A stretch of DNA of 64,000 bases, taken from assembly GCA_936440205.1 (NCBI GenBank), contig OW387136.1:55665718-55729717 (forward strand), in the 5' to 3' direction. The translations under genes were made by a program, and so were the position numbers. The notes under the pieces were generated by a model, which did not search any database, was not told where the DNA came from, and saw only the letters and a list, made by a program, of their open reading frames with translations. This DNA comes from Lepidonotus clava (taxonomy: Eukaryota; Annelida; Polychaeta; Phyllodocida; Polynoidae). Positions 1 to 11,405 of the stretch are shown here, in pieces (within the stretch, counting starts at the first letter, position 1; each line of letters opens with the position of its first letter).

Positions 1-287
1 GCCTATAGAGTGTGAGTAAAAGGCTCTATTGTGTCAGTAACGGCCTACGCAGTGTGAGTAAAAGGCTCTATTGTGCCAGTAACAGCCTATAGAGTGTAAG
101 TAAAAGGCTCTATGGTGCCAGTAACAGCCTATAGAGTGTGAGTAAAAGGCTCTATTGTGTCAGTAACGGCCTACGCAGTGTGAGTAAAAGGCTCTATTGT
201 GCCAGTAACAGCCTATAGAGTGTGAGTAAAAGGCTCTATGGTGCCAGTAACAGCCTATAGAGTGTGAGTAAAACGCTCTATGCCGGG
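1..287. repeat. 42-bp minisatellite, about 6.8 units
   Basis: Head-to-tail units of about 42 bp, each holding a GCCTATAGAGTGTGAGTAAA core followed by a GGCTCTATTGTGCCAGTAAC half. The array already runs at the window edge, so its true start lies outside. Two unit variants (CCTATAG and CCTACGC starts) are interspersed. Confidence 0.95.
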
Positions 288-292
288 AGTCA

Positions 293-347
293 ATGAAGCG
301 GCCCAGACCTCTCTGTGAGCTGCTCTCCTGGACTATCTGTGACCACG
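293..347 (+). CDS. possible short first exon ending in a strong splice donor
   Basis: An ATG at 293 opens 18 codons (beginning MKRPRPLCELLSW) that run without a stop into ACG|GTAAGT, a near-consensus 5' splice site at 348. It sits directly after the 42-bp array. No promoter, partner exon or protein family is recognisable. A chance donor next to a chance ATG is quite possible, so this is only a lead. Confidence 0.15.
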
Positions 348-889
348 GTAAGTTTGAGCCGCACTAATCAATAACCATACCAGGCCCATTATGACACCAG
401 TCTATAAGACCGATAGCACCAGGCGGCCGCCAAATGAATCACTATAGCTGCAGTGGCCATGTAACAGCTTCCCGCTCCGCCATTATCTATATATGTCCTT
501 TTCTTTTTGGCACTCTGAAGGCAATTGGAGGAAAAACAGCTCGCTTCCTCGGGGGGAAATGCGTCTCGAGTCCATTCATCAGGGCCCAGTTGAGTTAGTT
601 TTAATCACTGTACTTGTGAACTCCCTCATATGTCCTTATTGGCCGACAGTGGCGTGGGCAATCACTGCAGTAATTAGTCGTCAGGGGGAGCTGGTCGACA
701 AAAGGGAGCCTGGTAATGAGCTGAGAGGGGTACGGTCCGAGCTGAGGGGGGTATGAGGGGGGAGCGGGAATGTCTTTATATGTGTGGGCACTCAGCCCAT
801 GGGTGTACTCTAGTGAGTGATGGAGGTTTTACGCCAGCCAGGCTGATTTTCATGGCGAAAACAAGTTTGGACGAATTCTGTCTTGGGTG
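348..889. other. no recognised feature
   Basis: Unique-looking sequence with a short G-rich stretch at about 720-770. No gene, RNA or repeat is recognised. Confidence 0.5.
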
Positions 890-1060
890 ATTGTATCTAT
901 GAGATGAAAGTGACAGGACGGGCAACAGCAGGGGATCAAAACCTGGAAATCATTTTTGCTACACCTCATCCCTTAGTGAACTCAGCACCAACCGGGAATT
1001 GAACCCAAAGAACCACTTGGTCAACGCTGGGTGCCCCCTATCATCGCCTTTTATGATGAG
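890..1060 (-). mobile_element. tRNA-derived SINE-like element
   Basis: On the minus strand the segment carries a good pol III B box, GGGTTCAATTCCC (994-1006), followed by GGTTGGTGC, as in a tRNA T-arm and acceptor strand. An A-box-like GACCAAGTGG lies only about 12 nt upstream, so the anticodon region is shortened. The flanking tail continues about 100 bp without tRNA likeness. A decayed tRNA pseudogene is the alternative. Confidence 0.4.
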
Positions 1061-1144
1061 CAGGGGCTACTGGGGGCCTATTCTTCCATGGAACCACCAT
1101 GAGGTACTCCACTTGGGTTTGGGTACCCAGTGAAAAACACACTC

Positions 1145-1535
1145 CAGAAGCTGTGGTTGTGATTGCGGTAAAGGCAGAAAAAGGTGGGGCTGTCACTGAC
1201 AAGATAACTCACAAAATAGGGGCTTTCAAGGCTTACTATCCTGTAAGGTCTTCATATGACAGCTTTTGAAGTCAGAAGAAAGCATCAATGGCACATTTTA
1301 GGCTGTTCAAACTAACTCATAAAGACAATCGAGATATAATCTTTGATGAACAATGCTCATTTTATTTGTTTTAGAGCAAAACACAGTGGCTGTGGTGAAA
1401 ACAAGGGGCTGTGCCGCGACATCCCGAAATCAAGGGGCTGTAAACCCAAAGTGGAATTTCACAGAGCTGTCATGTCACGAAAAAAAGGGGCTGTAGTTTA
1501 GCAGTGGGTACCTACCATCAAAGAGTGAGTACCCC
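1145..1535 (+). mobile_element. divergent copy of a dispersed ~350-bp repeat (family C)
   Basis: Shares the right-hand end (GGGGCTGTAGTTTAGCAGTG, then GGTACCTACCATCAAAGAGT) with the better copies at 8225-8660 and, inverted, 49935-50285. The left part is only loosely similar. No coding capacity is seen. The class of element is unknown. Confidence 0.4.
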
Positions 1536-2263
1536 CCTACCCCCGGGACAGTAAATACATGCGTATGATGGGGGATGAGGGGCATTCTGTAAATCTTAAT
1601 GTGTGTGGGCACTCACTGACTTAGTAGGCGCTTCAGGAAGATTGGAGAGGTCTGTCCATGATCTATTGCAGAAATCAAGTCAAATTATTAAATGCTTATG
1701 GACAGTGTATTTTGTATGTGACATGTGCAAAGCATTCTACTACTATTCTTCTTTACCCTGAAAAGTGAGCGAGTCTCCTTCTCACGGAGATGACTGTCTT
1801 TAACGTAGTATTTTCCGTCAGCCATCATGTCTCTGAGAGTTATTCACTAGGCCGGGCTCAGTAGCAGTCGGTAAAACCTGCCCGGCCGGGCCCCATCCGT
1901 CACCCCTTACCACCACCCTCCCCACACGTGTCTCCCTCACACCCCTACCCCCTCCATTCCATCCATACTCCATTCATCAAAACCTGCTTTCCCTAAACCC
2001 ACTTTTTCCACGCACCAAAATCAAGTTAATTTCCAAAACGTCCCGCGAAGTGTTTTTTTTATGAACCCATTGCTCTTTTTTCTCCTCAATAAAATTCCTC
2101 TTCCCCTTCAAAATAATTACGAAACTATCCCATAAAACGTCGTTTCTTTTTAGCGTTGACGCCTAGGCAGTGGAGAGAAGCCACTCAAGTGGCGGTTTGA
2201 ATTTATGATGGCTTTACAATAGGATAAGGTGGCTGCCGGGGGAGCGGGGAGCGGGAGAGACAG
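1536..2263. other. no recognised feature
   Basis: Contains a C-rich stretch at about 1880-1970 and an AT-rich stretch after it. No gene or repeat is recognised. Confidence 0.5.
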
Positions 2264-2674
2264 CCCAGCCTAGCAGCGATGTAACAAGCCCACGTTCTGC
2301 GACCATACTTTTTTGGATAGTCTGTTACCTGCCCAATTTTCACGTAACAGTTACGTTATTTTAGGCAAAAATGAGACTTATTACAATAGAATATTGTAAT
2401 AACATCATTTTATAGTGAGGTTGAGACCTTACTTATAAAGAATGTTATGTTAATATTATTATAACATGGAAAAAAAATACAAAAATGTCACTATAACATC
2501 ACAGTGTGACATCACAATGTTAGGTTTTAAAGACGTTTTTGGGTTCTATCAAAAGAACGTGACAAGAATTGAAGCAGAACTAGACAGAACGCTATGATAA
2601 CGTAAAGAAACCAAAGCAAAACTAGACAGAACGTTATAATAACATTAAGATAATGTCATATTCTTGCTTGGGAG
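2264..2674 (-). mobile_element. MITE family A, copy 1
   Basis: Begins CCCAGCCTAGCAGCGATG and ends TCATATTCTTGCTTGGGA, the inverted ends of the most abundant element family in this window. The inside has the diagnostic TTACGTTATTTTAGG, repeated ATTATAACAT-type palindromes and no reading frame. The copy is about 410 bp and fairly diverged. Confidence 0.75.
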
Positions 2675-3460
2675 TCTATTATGACAGCGTTTACATCCAC
2701 TTGGATTACAAACGAGACGCACAAGTCGGGCAGTGTCACTGCGAAGTGGGCGAATTAACATGTCTTTAATTACAATCCGCGGACAATTGGGCGCCATCTT
2801 ATATCCATCATTGCCGCCAGGGGGAGTCTGTATGCGCGCGCAGCCCGGGAGGGACGTGTTCCAGCATACCCAGGGGCGGATAAGGGGGGGGGGGGAGGGG
2901 GAGGGGGGATCATGAGGGGAGGGTGAGATGGAGCTGTAAATCGTGTCGCGGACAACGGACTAGTGGAGGGAAGATGGCTATAAAGTATTCATAGCGGCGG
3001 CGCGGGGACAAGGGTTTGACACCCTGGGCAGTGGGGGTGGGGGGGGGGGGGGACACGGTAAATCAGCATTAAATACAGCCTACAGTGGAATAGGTCCTCC
3101 CCCCATACCTCTGAGTCTCCCCACTCAGGGAGTGTGTACCACTGGTGGCCCCCAGGGCAGGGTCTGCCTGTTGTCTCAAGGCACCTCTTGGCGAAGGTGT
3201 GAACGTTTAAGTTTATTTAAGAACTTGTAAAATGGCATTTAAGGAATCATTTATCTTTAATGTTCTGCCTCAGGGGCATTGTAAGACATCCCGCAGTCAG
3301 ATGTGCATGGCAGCCAGTCACGTGACAGGAGCTCCTCCAGGGTGGGACGCTGTGGGGACGCTGTGGGGACGCTGCCTGTCGTCATAAACCCCTCCAACAG
3401 GGCGTCCGTGGCAGGGGTACAAGGAGGGGCAGACGTCGGAGTCTGTGGGGAATGCCCAAA
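2675..3460. other. no recognised gene; G-runs and a small triplication
   Basis: Long G-runs lie at about 2885-2910 and 3036-3053. A GGGACGCTGTG-type motif of about 12 bp is repeated three times around 3344-3372. Nothing else is recognised. Confidence 0.5.
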
Positions 3461-3671
3461 AAGGGGTATTCCACTACACGACTTGGGCTGTGATATGACA
3501 ATGACGCAAGGAAATTGCACAAATTACAGATAAAACTCTATGTTACACATATGTCACATGCTCCAAATTGCCATTTTTTAACCAATGTATCACTCTTGTA
3601 TACGAATTTGTCTATGATATCGCCATATCACGCTGATACCACAGCCCATGACGTGCAGTGGAGTACCCCCT
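3461..3671. mobile_element. MITE family B, copy 1 (PIF/Harbinger-like)
   Basis: Inverted ends AAGGGGTATTCCACTAC at the left and GTGCAGTGGAGTACCCCC at the right enclose about 210 bp. Most of the interior matches the copy at 35301-35509 (shared CATGCTCCAAATTGCCATTT). No reading frame. The target duplication is no longer clear. Confidence 0.8.
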
Positions 3672-4214
3672 CAGTGTTGGGCGGGCTATGGGGACGGCCC
3701 TTGGCGGGTTGTCATGACACGGCTAAGTGGCGGTAACACCTCCCCTTTACGAACCCCCCGGGCGAGGGGGGCGACTTACAAACATGACAGACAGGAGGCA
3801 GTTCTCTGACTCTGAATGCAGCGGCATGAGGAGGCCAAACATACATATACACTGTATATTCAAACATAAAGAGCATGTCGGTTACTCCTTGAATGTCCTG
3901 CTTCGGTTTACGTGGCAGGGTGTGTGTGTGGGGGGGGGGGGGGATAGGCTGCCTGCCTTTATTTCTTCAATAAAGCTTTACACTGGCACAGCATCTGCCA
4001 TCATACTTGTAAATGGATCTTAATTCTAGGAATCTGGGTGACGATTGGCTTCAAACAAAAGCGGATTTTTTGGTAGCCACCTCGTTACCAAGACATAGAT
4101 CGACAACCCTACACCATTGTAGATAAAATTGGATGCATGTATCAATATTATACATAGGGGCAGGGGAAATAATATTTTTTAAAAAGGACCGGTTATAAAC
4201 TTTTCATATATTCA
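3672..4214. other. no recognised feature
   Basis: Holds a run of about 14 G near 3930 and otherwise ordinary sequence. No gene or repeat is recognised. Confidence 0.5.
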
Positions 4215-4239
4215 TGTTCCTGTTTGTGACAAACCCCCC

Positions 4240-4500
4240 AGCAGACGACATTGGAGAGTGTGACGTCTCCATACCCTATTCTGACGTCATCCGCCCCGCG
4301 CGCCCCCTGGTGACGTCTCCATACCCCATTCTGACGTCACGTCTGCCCCCCGCGCCCCCTGGTGGCGGGGGGACGCGGCGTGTCACGTGGTGCGGCCCGC
4401 AGCAGACGACTTTTAGACGGCCACATCCGGGTACTTAACGCCCTTCCCGCGCCTGTCCCCACGTCCCGGCAGGGGGCGCCACGTGACACCCGGTAATTAG
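4240..4500. promoter_or_regulatory. CpG-rich block with twin CRE and CTCF-like modules
   Basis: A module of about 50 bp is present twice in tandem. Each holds a TGACGTCT half, a full cAMP-response element TGACGTCA (4282-4289 and 4332-4339) and a CGCGCCCCCTGG CTCF-like core (about 4299-4310 and 4351-4362). E-box cores CACGTG follow at 4384-4389 and 4480-4485, the second next to another CTCF-like GGCAGGGGGCGCC. This looks like a promoter or insulator, but no transcript start or attached gene is visible. Confidence 0.5.
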
Positions 4501-6099
4501 GTCAGATGTAAAGAACGGCGTCTTTCGCCTCCGTTTGGATGGAAATGTGGATATGGAAAATACCTAAGGGGACTCCCATAAAACAGTGGGTTGTAACTGG
4601 TATATTTTACCCGGAGCATTATTTCTGTTACAGGCAGTAACAAAGCCCATTTTCATACACTAATCGCTGTCTACAGCATACTCGACCCATTTTCCAAACA
4701 TGGTTCCCCGTTCGGATATACTACTCTTGGATTCAATGTCGCAATCCCAAATTTCATATACTACTTCCCTTGTCTTACTTCCTATTTCAAATACATGCAT
4801 TGTTCCCTATTTCCATATACTACTTCCCATTGCCCTACACTAGGCGACGAACACTCTGCGACCCATTCCCCGTAGCTACTACCCCCTACCCCTTTTAGCC
4901 CCCCCCCCCCAAACCTTCCCCAAAACGCCACCGTCACCAGAGGGCAGCACCAGGACCCATCGACACCTCACGTGACCGGAAGTCAGCGTCGGCACGCCGT
5001 CTAGCGGTGACGACGTGAACGATGGACGGGGACCGGGTTAAAGACCGGCTCCAGTGACGAGAGGCCGGATTGGGGGAACCAGCTCCAGTCGTTGGGGATG
5101 AGGGCAGAAGGGGGTAATGGTAAAGTGTCCCAGAACGCTCTTACCCCTATATGTACCTCCTGCGGTTGTAACGTCCTCTTATCAGCTAAGTTATAGTGGG
5201 AAAACAACTTGTCACCAGCTGGACAGTCACTAGAGGCAGCGTTAGAGCGTCCTGGGCTGGATAGATGGTATAGATACATAGTACAGACCAAGGGGGCACA
5301 AGGCAATTGTCATTTCACTGGTTTACACATAGCGTTGAGGGCTTTAGCCCAAAGCACATGTGCATGTGTGCAAACTAGGGCAATAGCAATTTCTTATTAG
5401 GCCCACGATCTGTACATGATTTATTCTATACCAATTTTGTAGAAAACCTTTTAACTGAAAACACGAAAATTGGCATTAACATTCATAGACGGGCACTACT
5501 GCCCTCCGGGGCAATACCATATCTTTTATTCACCTATTTCTGAGAGGGCAGGACAATGGCGAAGGTATAGAGGCTGGAATCCTGGTATTATAAAATAATA
5601 GAATAATCTCATAGTCTGGTCGTACTGTGGATCTCTAGTACATAATTATACATCCATAAATTCCGTTTTTATCTCCATACTGATTCTCCCAGGGGAATCC
5701 TGTCCCTGCGGACCATATGAAGCACAGGAAATCGCCATCTAACTCAAACCGAACGAGCCTAAATACGTTTGTAAGAGTGCTGCAGAACCACATTACTGCT
5801 GTCTGCATGGATCTCGCGGTGGGATTGTTTTCTCGTAAAAACTCGAGCTTTACCGTATATGACGAGAAGTGTTGATGAAGACGAATGGCGCCCTCTGTGG
5901 CAGACAGGCACACTAACGACCTTCACAAAAGTCTTTATACCACGGCTGGATACGAGGCTCTCATTTGTATCTGTTATCCCAATTATAGAGTATTTGTACA
6001 CTTTTCGTTCAGGAAACATGACTAAATCCGGCTTGCAGGCCGGGAAACATCCATGATGGTAGAAGACAAATCGCCTTGTATGGCGCCGGGAGAAGGTCA
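4501..6099. other. no recognised gene; CTCF-like site and loose tandem motif
   Basis: A degenerate CATATACTACTTCC motif recurs at about 4680-4850. A strong CTCF-like match, CACCAGAGGGCAGCACC, lies at about 4935-4951. Short open frames at 5635-6100 have no recognisable domain and I do not call them genes. Confidence 0.45.
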
Positions 6100-6475
6100 C
6101 GCGTCTCTCCCATCAGCCCTCGCGCGCGGCGTCACGTGATCGCATTAGCAGACGACATTTTCCTGAGCGCGTTTTGCCGCCATTACGCGGGAAATTACGC
6201 TTGGCCCCGGCGAGACGGACGGTGCGGGGCGGCGGAGTGATCCGTCAACGTCCACCTCACATCACGGTGACCGCCGTTTCTCGGGATTCTTTGATTCCTC
6301 CGCGGTTTGGGATCTGTTTGCCGACGCGGACGTGGACCTGTCGTGTCCAAGTAGCTATCCGTCTCAATCCGCGCGCCGCGCGATCAACGCCCGGCCCGCT
6401 CCTCCCATTGTGCCGAACTCTGCGACGGTTTGTTGCAGTCCGATGCGATCACACTGCACCCAGCCTGTGATGCAG
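6100..6475 (+). promoter_or_regulatory. CpG-island-like block with long Met-less open frame
   Basis: Very CpG-rich against its surroundings, with a TCACGTGAT site, an E2F-like GCGGGAAAT and a GCCGCCATT (YY1-like) element near 6130-6195. One plus-strand frame stays open for over 110 codons from about 6166 without an ATG in its first 90 codons; it includes WDLFADADVDLSCPSSYPSQ. It could be a gene start with 5' UTR, or an open frame caused by high GC. No family is recognised. Confidence 0.35.
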
Positions 6476-6664
6476 GCCCGTAGCCAGCTTTTCTCAGATG
6501 GGGGGTTCGTTCATTTTTACCCAGGGGGGGGGGGGGGTGAACAAATGGCTAATTTTTTTATTTTTTTTTTAGTTTCAGTGTCATATTTTACATTAAATAT
6601 TAGAGGAGGGTAGCTCCAAGGGGTTTGTGCGAACCCCCGACCCCCCCCCCCCCCCCCCCCGTCA
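6476..6664. mobile_element. short dispersed repeat with GGCCCGTAGCCAG end
   Basis: Starts CAGGCCCGTAGCCAGCTTTT, then GGGGGGTTCGTTC, and closes with TTTGTGCGAACCCCC before a long C-run. The GAACCCCC/GGGGTTCG pair gives weak inverted ends. I recall similar elements in other marine invertebrates but cannot verify that here. Confidence 0.4.
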
Positions 6665-7714
6665 GATGGTATTCTGAATACATTCACTCTATTTTAATAC
6701 GGTTCCTCCAGATGATCCAAAATCCTTTGCTTTGGAGCAGGTCCCACCCTATGCTGGCAGTGTTAAAATATATCCTGTGGAACGAGATTGGTGCACCAGG
6801 AACGAGGGGTGAAGGAAAGTTCAAAGGTGTTGACCTTTGGGTGCCCTCAGACCTGTGTCTGTAGTGTACCTATACCCTATGTCTTCAGCTGTAGGCTGGC
6901 CTGGTGTTTAATAGGCCCATTCCAGTTTACACCGACATTAAAGTTTACCATGGAATATTTTCCAAATAGCTTCCATGCATTTTCCATGAAGAAAATTGTG
7001 TTAAACCAAAACAATTTGGTTGGCAAATTGCTCCTGAAATACATGAATTGCAGGTTTATACGTTGGCCTTTTTCCCATAGCAATCAATGTGAAAGCCTGT
7101 CAGCCCAGTCTATATAGTCCAACCCTGTTTTGTCCCAAAATGCAGCATTTCAATGGGTTAGCAAACCTGCAAATCTGTCAGTTGATGAAATTTAAGAAAT
7201 CATAATGTTTTAGAAATACTTTGAGACATAGGAAAATATAAGTTTTCGTTATTTCAGTGACTGCCAGCTCTAAGAGACAACGATGGCTCATATGGTTATT
7301 TTGTCCAACCCTGTAATATACCCAATATGGGATGGCTTATTGCCTACCGACCTGATGTGCTTTGTAGATTCATCTTCATAGCTCTATTTTTTTCTGAAAC
7401 TGATAGGAAAGATGATGGCTGACAGACACAACTGTGATGATACACAGCCAGGGAAATAGGAAACTGGTAATCTTCCCGCTTTTCAAGTTGTCAGCGCCTC
7501 GTGACACGAGTTATCTCTGTCAGTCCCCGCTTTATCCCCCCAACGACAACTTTCATGTGTCAAGTCAGCTACCCGCTTCCAAATTCTATGTCCCTTTGCC
7601 TCGTGCTGACAGCTTGACAAAAGATGGCAGGGAATATAAGTATTGTGTGAGAGGGAGAGGACAGGATCAAACTGTGTAGCGCCTGACGCTTGTTGCTCCC
7701 CTCTACCCGTCCGA
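6665..7714. other. no recognised feature
   Basis: About 35 bp at 6730-6765 (TTTGGAGCAG, then CCTATGCTGGCAGTGTTA) recurs at 20890-20926, pointing to an unidentified dispersed repeat. No gene is recognised. Confidence 0.45.
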
Positions 7715-7800
7715 GCATGTGACTTTATTATAACATTGCAGCAATATTCTGTTTGGTTCTGTATTGGTTCTTGTTATGGTATGTTATGTGGAGGTGCTCC
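7715..7800 (+). mobile_element. MITE family A, copy 2, left-end fragment
   Basis: Only the left part remains: GCATGTGACTTTATTATAAC, then GCAGCAATATTCTGTTTGG and the TTGGTTCTTGTTAT segment shared with copies at 13197, 19029 and 39581. It breaks off after about 85 bp. Confidence 0.7.
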
Positions 7801-8224
7801 GGGTAGAACCATGGGCAGAGTAGTAGGGAGGGGTTGGGGTTGAACGAGAAAGGAAGCCCAAAGTATGATCAGCCTGAAATTAGTCATATATAAACTATCG
7901 CGGGAATCTTCGTGTGAATGGTAGCTTGTCAGAAGCCTTTTGGTAAGCGCAAACCTTTAGTTTTTTGCAACTAGTTCAAAACAAAAAGAGTGAACTAAAT
8001 CTAACAGACAAGGCTCAGAGGCTGAGGCGTCACGTTATAAGCCCGGAGACCTAATACCTCCAGTCATAAACGCAGAAACTGTGATCATGATGAATTGGTA
8101 CCTTTTAAGGTGAGCAACTACTTTTTATAGCCTCTACACATAGGTGAACATCTATAAGGGACTGTCTGCAGTAAAAGGCGTGTGTAGCGAGGGGAGCGAA
8201 GTGTGTGGAGAAAAAAGTGTTAAA
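7801..8224. other. no recognised feature
   Basis: Ordinary unique-looking sequence; nothing is recognised. Confidence 0.5.
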
Positions 8225-8660
8225 GGCAAACTACCCCCCCTGGGGGGGGGGGGGGGGCACTTGGGTCTCAAAAAGGTCTCAAAAAGGGTCACACTGCCAA
8301 ATGTAGCCCCAAAGCGGGGGCAGTAAATGTCAAAATTGAAGGGCAGTCAGCCGCTTCTATGCCAATAAGGGGGGCTATAAAACATTGATGGGCAATAACT
8401 CAACACTTAGCCTAATGCATTACATTATTTCACACACAAATCTTATACTGATTTAATCAGGAGTTTTCCAAAGCAATTTTGGTCATTTTTTGTCTATCTA
8501 ATGGTATTCAGACCCTCTGATTTTGGGGGGTGGTGATCTGCATACCCCCCAAAAAAGGTGCAATCAACTAAAACTCGGGAGCGGTGGGTCACAAAAAGTA
8601 GGGGCAGTAGTTTGGTAGTGGGTAGTAACCTTCAAAGAGTCAGGGCCCCCCCCCCCCCGG
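8225..8660 (+). mobile_element. dispersed repeat family C, copy 2
   Basis: Aligns by eye along most of its length with the inverted copy at 49935-50285. Shared blocks include GGGCAATAACT, TACATTATTTCA, CTGATTTTGGGGGG and CACAAAAAGTAGGGGC. It is non-coding. Long G-runs near the left end and C-runs at the right end may be the element's ends. Confidence 0.65.
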
Positions 8661-9539
8661 GGGCCAACGCCCATTTGGGGGGAGGGAGAAAGGAGCTTTG
8701 ACAAATATCTACTTACCTGAAGGTGCTAAGACAAAAACTCCCGCTGTAAGTGGGGGCAGGAGCAGTCTCCGGGAGATGGGCAGAGGCCGAGAAGGACAAA
8801 AACAGGCGGGGAGGAGGACGCCCTAGAACACCGGGTGGGTTTTTGTGGTCTTGTCATCAGGCCTATACCTCTCCCCTCCCCAGCCCCCTGTTCTCCCCTG
8901 CCCTGCCCTCTCCTCTCCCTCTTCCCTTGTCAGCCACATTTCCATCCTCACCATAACTTCAAGGCCCTGTATGTTTCTCTTTATCCCCCGCACTGCCGAC
9001 GAGCCGTGCATACAGGAGGTGGTGCATATTGACAGGCTGTATGTACCGCTCATTGTTTCATGATTTTTAGTGACAATTTTGATTTTGGGTGCGAAAAAAC
9101 ATAAAAAAGGACATTTGGGGTCGTCCTTTGTTGGCTCTACGACCCATGGGGATCGTAGAAACTTTGGGCTTCGCAGAGAGGGTGGGGGACAGGGACTTTG
9201 CCGCTCGCCACAAGTATAGGTATGTGCCTGTGTTAGAAATAGGTCTACAGGGCAATGGTTTTCATTTATATACATACGCTTGTTCCCATAAACAAAGACC
9301 TAAGATGGAATGGTAAATAGTTTTCATCAAATCCAAGTACCATGATCTGTGAGTTAAATATCTTGACAATCGGTGCAACACGCGATTGCAAATTGACACA
9401 AGCAATTGTTAAAACATTTCATAAATCTCACTGTAATCATTGTAACTTAATTCTCCTTGCGTGCAGACCCTTTAGAACAGTTTATTGTCACTCTGACTTT
9501 AATGCTCCACCCCTTCGCCCTCAGCACACACCCTACCCA
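8661..9539. other. no recognised gene
   Basis: Includes a pyrimidine-rich stretch at about 8865-8960. The open frames on both strands are short and look like chance. Nothing is recognised. Confidence 0.45.
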
Positions 9540-9544
9540 GCAAC

Positions 9545-9910
9545 AGGTGGCGCGCGCATGTCACCCTGTCACCATAGAAACAAACCGTCACCATAGGAAC
9601 ACGCCAGGGTGACATAAAAAGCCTTTAACCAGCTTATACTCATAGAGTCTAATTGGGTTCTGGCCCTGGCAGCTCGACTGTACCAAAACGGCAACCGGAA
9701 ACAGAATTACTTCCACTTCCTGTTTGTTTCATCAGCAGGTCTCCCACAATGCACCTCGTCAGCCGGAAATTCATTACCGTCTGCTGTCTCCGATTCGGAC
9801 AAAAACCGCGAAAAGTTGACTTTAAATGGAATAGGGCGTTAAAAAAAAGTCAATCATGAGTGGACCCCGGCTTGTCCCCCCATCGGGATCTGGTGGTAAC
9901 CATGGCGATA
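9545..9910 (+). promoter_or_regulatory. promoter-like block: paired X-boxes, ETS and ZNF143 motifs
   Basis: Two RFX X-box matches lie 19 bp apart, GTCACCATAGAAAC (9568-9581) and GTCACCATAGGAAC (9587-9600). A third, weaker one, GTAACCATGGCGAT, lies at about 9896-9909. Between them are ETS-type sites (ACCGGAAA, ACTTCCTG, GCCGGAAAT) and CCCACAATGCACC (9743-9755), a close match to the ZNF143 site. X-boxes in this arrangement are typical of ciliary gene promoters. The transcribed gene was not identified on either strand. Confidence 0.5.
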
Positions 9911-10169
9911 TCTAAGACAGGGTGATTAGTGCGTTCATCATGGCGCCTTAATTGTCGTCTGCTGGTCCCCAGAAAAGGCGGGCTTTTCCTCTCGGCAATT
10001 ACCGCGCACATGATCGGGAAACGAGCGCGCCGCCTGCCGGGCCCGGGAAAAACTACTCCCTCGTGATCATTTCATTCCGCACTGACATGAATAAAAAGAG
10101 ATGGGGGAGAGAGGGCGAGGCTCGGGAGGTGGGGATGGACGCCATGTAGGGGAATTAAAGTGTCCGCAG

Positions 10170-10281
10170 AGCGCTGGTGCGCATGCGTTTGTTGTAGTTC
10201 CGGCGCAGACCGGCGTCTTGGCGTTGTCTCGTGGTCACGTGCACACGCACGAGACTTCGTGTGATCTCAGTCAAAGTGAGT
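10170..10281 (+). promoter_or_regulatory. NRF1-like site and possible non-coding first exon donor
   Basis: TGCGCATGCG at 10178-10187 matches the NRF1 motif. It is followed by a TCACGTG element and, at 10276-10281, an AAA|GTGAGT splice-donor match. Together these could be a TATA-less promoter and short 5' UTR exon, perhaps linked to the X-box block 0.5 kb upstream. No coding exon is attached. Confidence 0.3.
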
Positions 10282-11130
10282 CTAAACACTAATGTACCAA
10301 CCGACAGAAAGTTCTACTGTTAGATCTTTGTACTCCTGTAAAGCGGTTACAGAAAGGCATAAACCAAAATGTACATTATAAAGGTGCATGTGTATGAATA
10401 TTATTAACAAACATTCCTGATTAAAAGGACTAGGCCCTATCATCCCCACAACTCTTAGATTCCCCGTGACACAAAAATGATTCCTTTGAATCTGCTATTG
10501 CTAATGTGTCTGATGCGAATTCTCTGATTACTAATATATAAATCATCAAAATGTGATGCTATCACTGAATACATATCTTTCCTGCGCCTCTCCAGAAATC
10601 TTTTACCAGGGGTACTGACCCAACCGGCCCATTCTGATACTCTTTTGTTCAGTCCTAATGATATATCATATATAAATGTACAGTTTGGTGACCAACATTC
10701 GCGAGTCTTGCAAGATAGCAATATAATAGAATACTTATAAAGAAATATGTTTGAAATAGCAGGGAAAAAAGATAATTATGTTACGTTTATATTACGTCAC
10801 ACCTTGGAGCATCCTTATTATGATTACATTGCACACTTGCCTTTGAATGGTAATAGTTATATCGTGTATTTTTTTCTCTTTATCCCCCTCTTTTTTTAGG
10901 AGGAAGGGGAAGGGGTTGGAGGTGCCTAAAAGTGCACGAGGAGGGAATGGGAGGGTGGGGTATGTGTTGGTGATACGGGGGCGGGTACACCGTGCCTGTA
11001 GATCTGCTCACCCGGTACTCGCTGCCCGGAGCTGCTCAGGGGAGTGTAAGGGGCTAATTCATGGGGGGCGGGGGGGTGTAGGAGCATCCAAGTGAAATAA
11101 GGCGAGTGGCTGTTTCTGACCAAGGAGAAG
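10282..11130. other. no recognised feature
   Basis: AT-rich to 10870, then G-rich to 11090. No gene or repeat is recognised. Confidence 0.5.
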
Positions 11131-11372
11131 ATGCTAAGTATGTATGTATGTATGTATGTATGTATGTATGTATGTATGTGTATGTATGTGTATGTGCATA
11201 TGTATATATATTGTGTATATGCATATAGGCCTACATGTGTATGTATGTATATATATATATATGTACATAAAATATATATATATACATATATATACATATA
11301 TATACATATATATATACATATATATATATACATATATATATATACATATATATACATATATATATATACATA

Positions 11373-11403
<31 letters not shown>

Positions 11404-11405
11404 CT
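11131..11405. repeat. TATG / TATA-CA microsatellite
   Basis: Starts as about ten TATG units, drifts through TGTA/CATA variants and ends as interrupted (TA)n with ACATAT steps. The open frames across it are low-complexity and not genes. Confidence 0.97.

Noticed and set aside
5635-6100. Overlapping 92- and 113-codon minus-strand frames
   Set aside because: No family, no clear start context, and overlapping frames on both strands.
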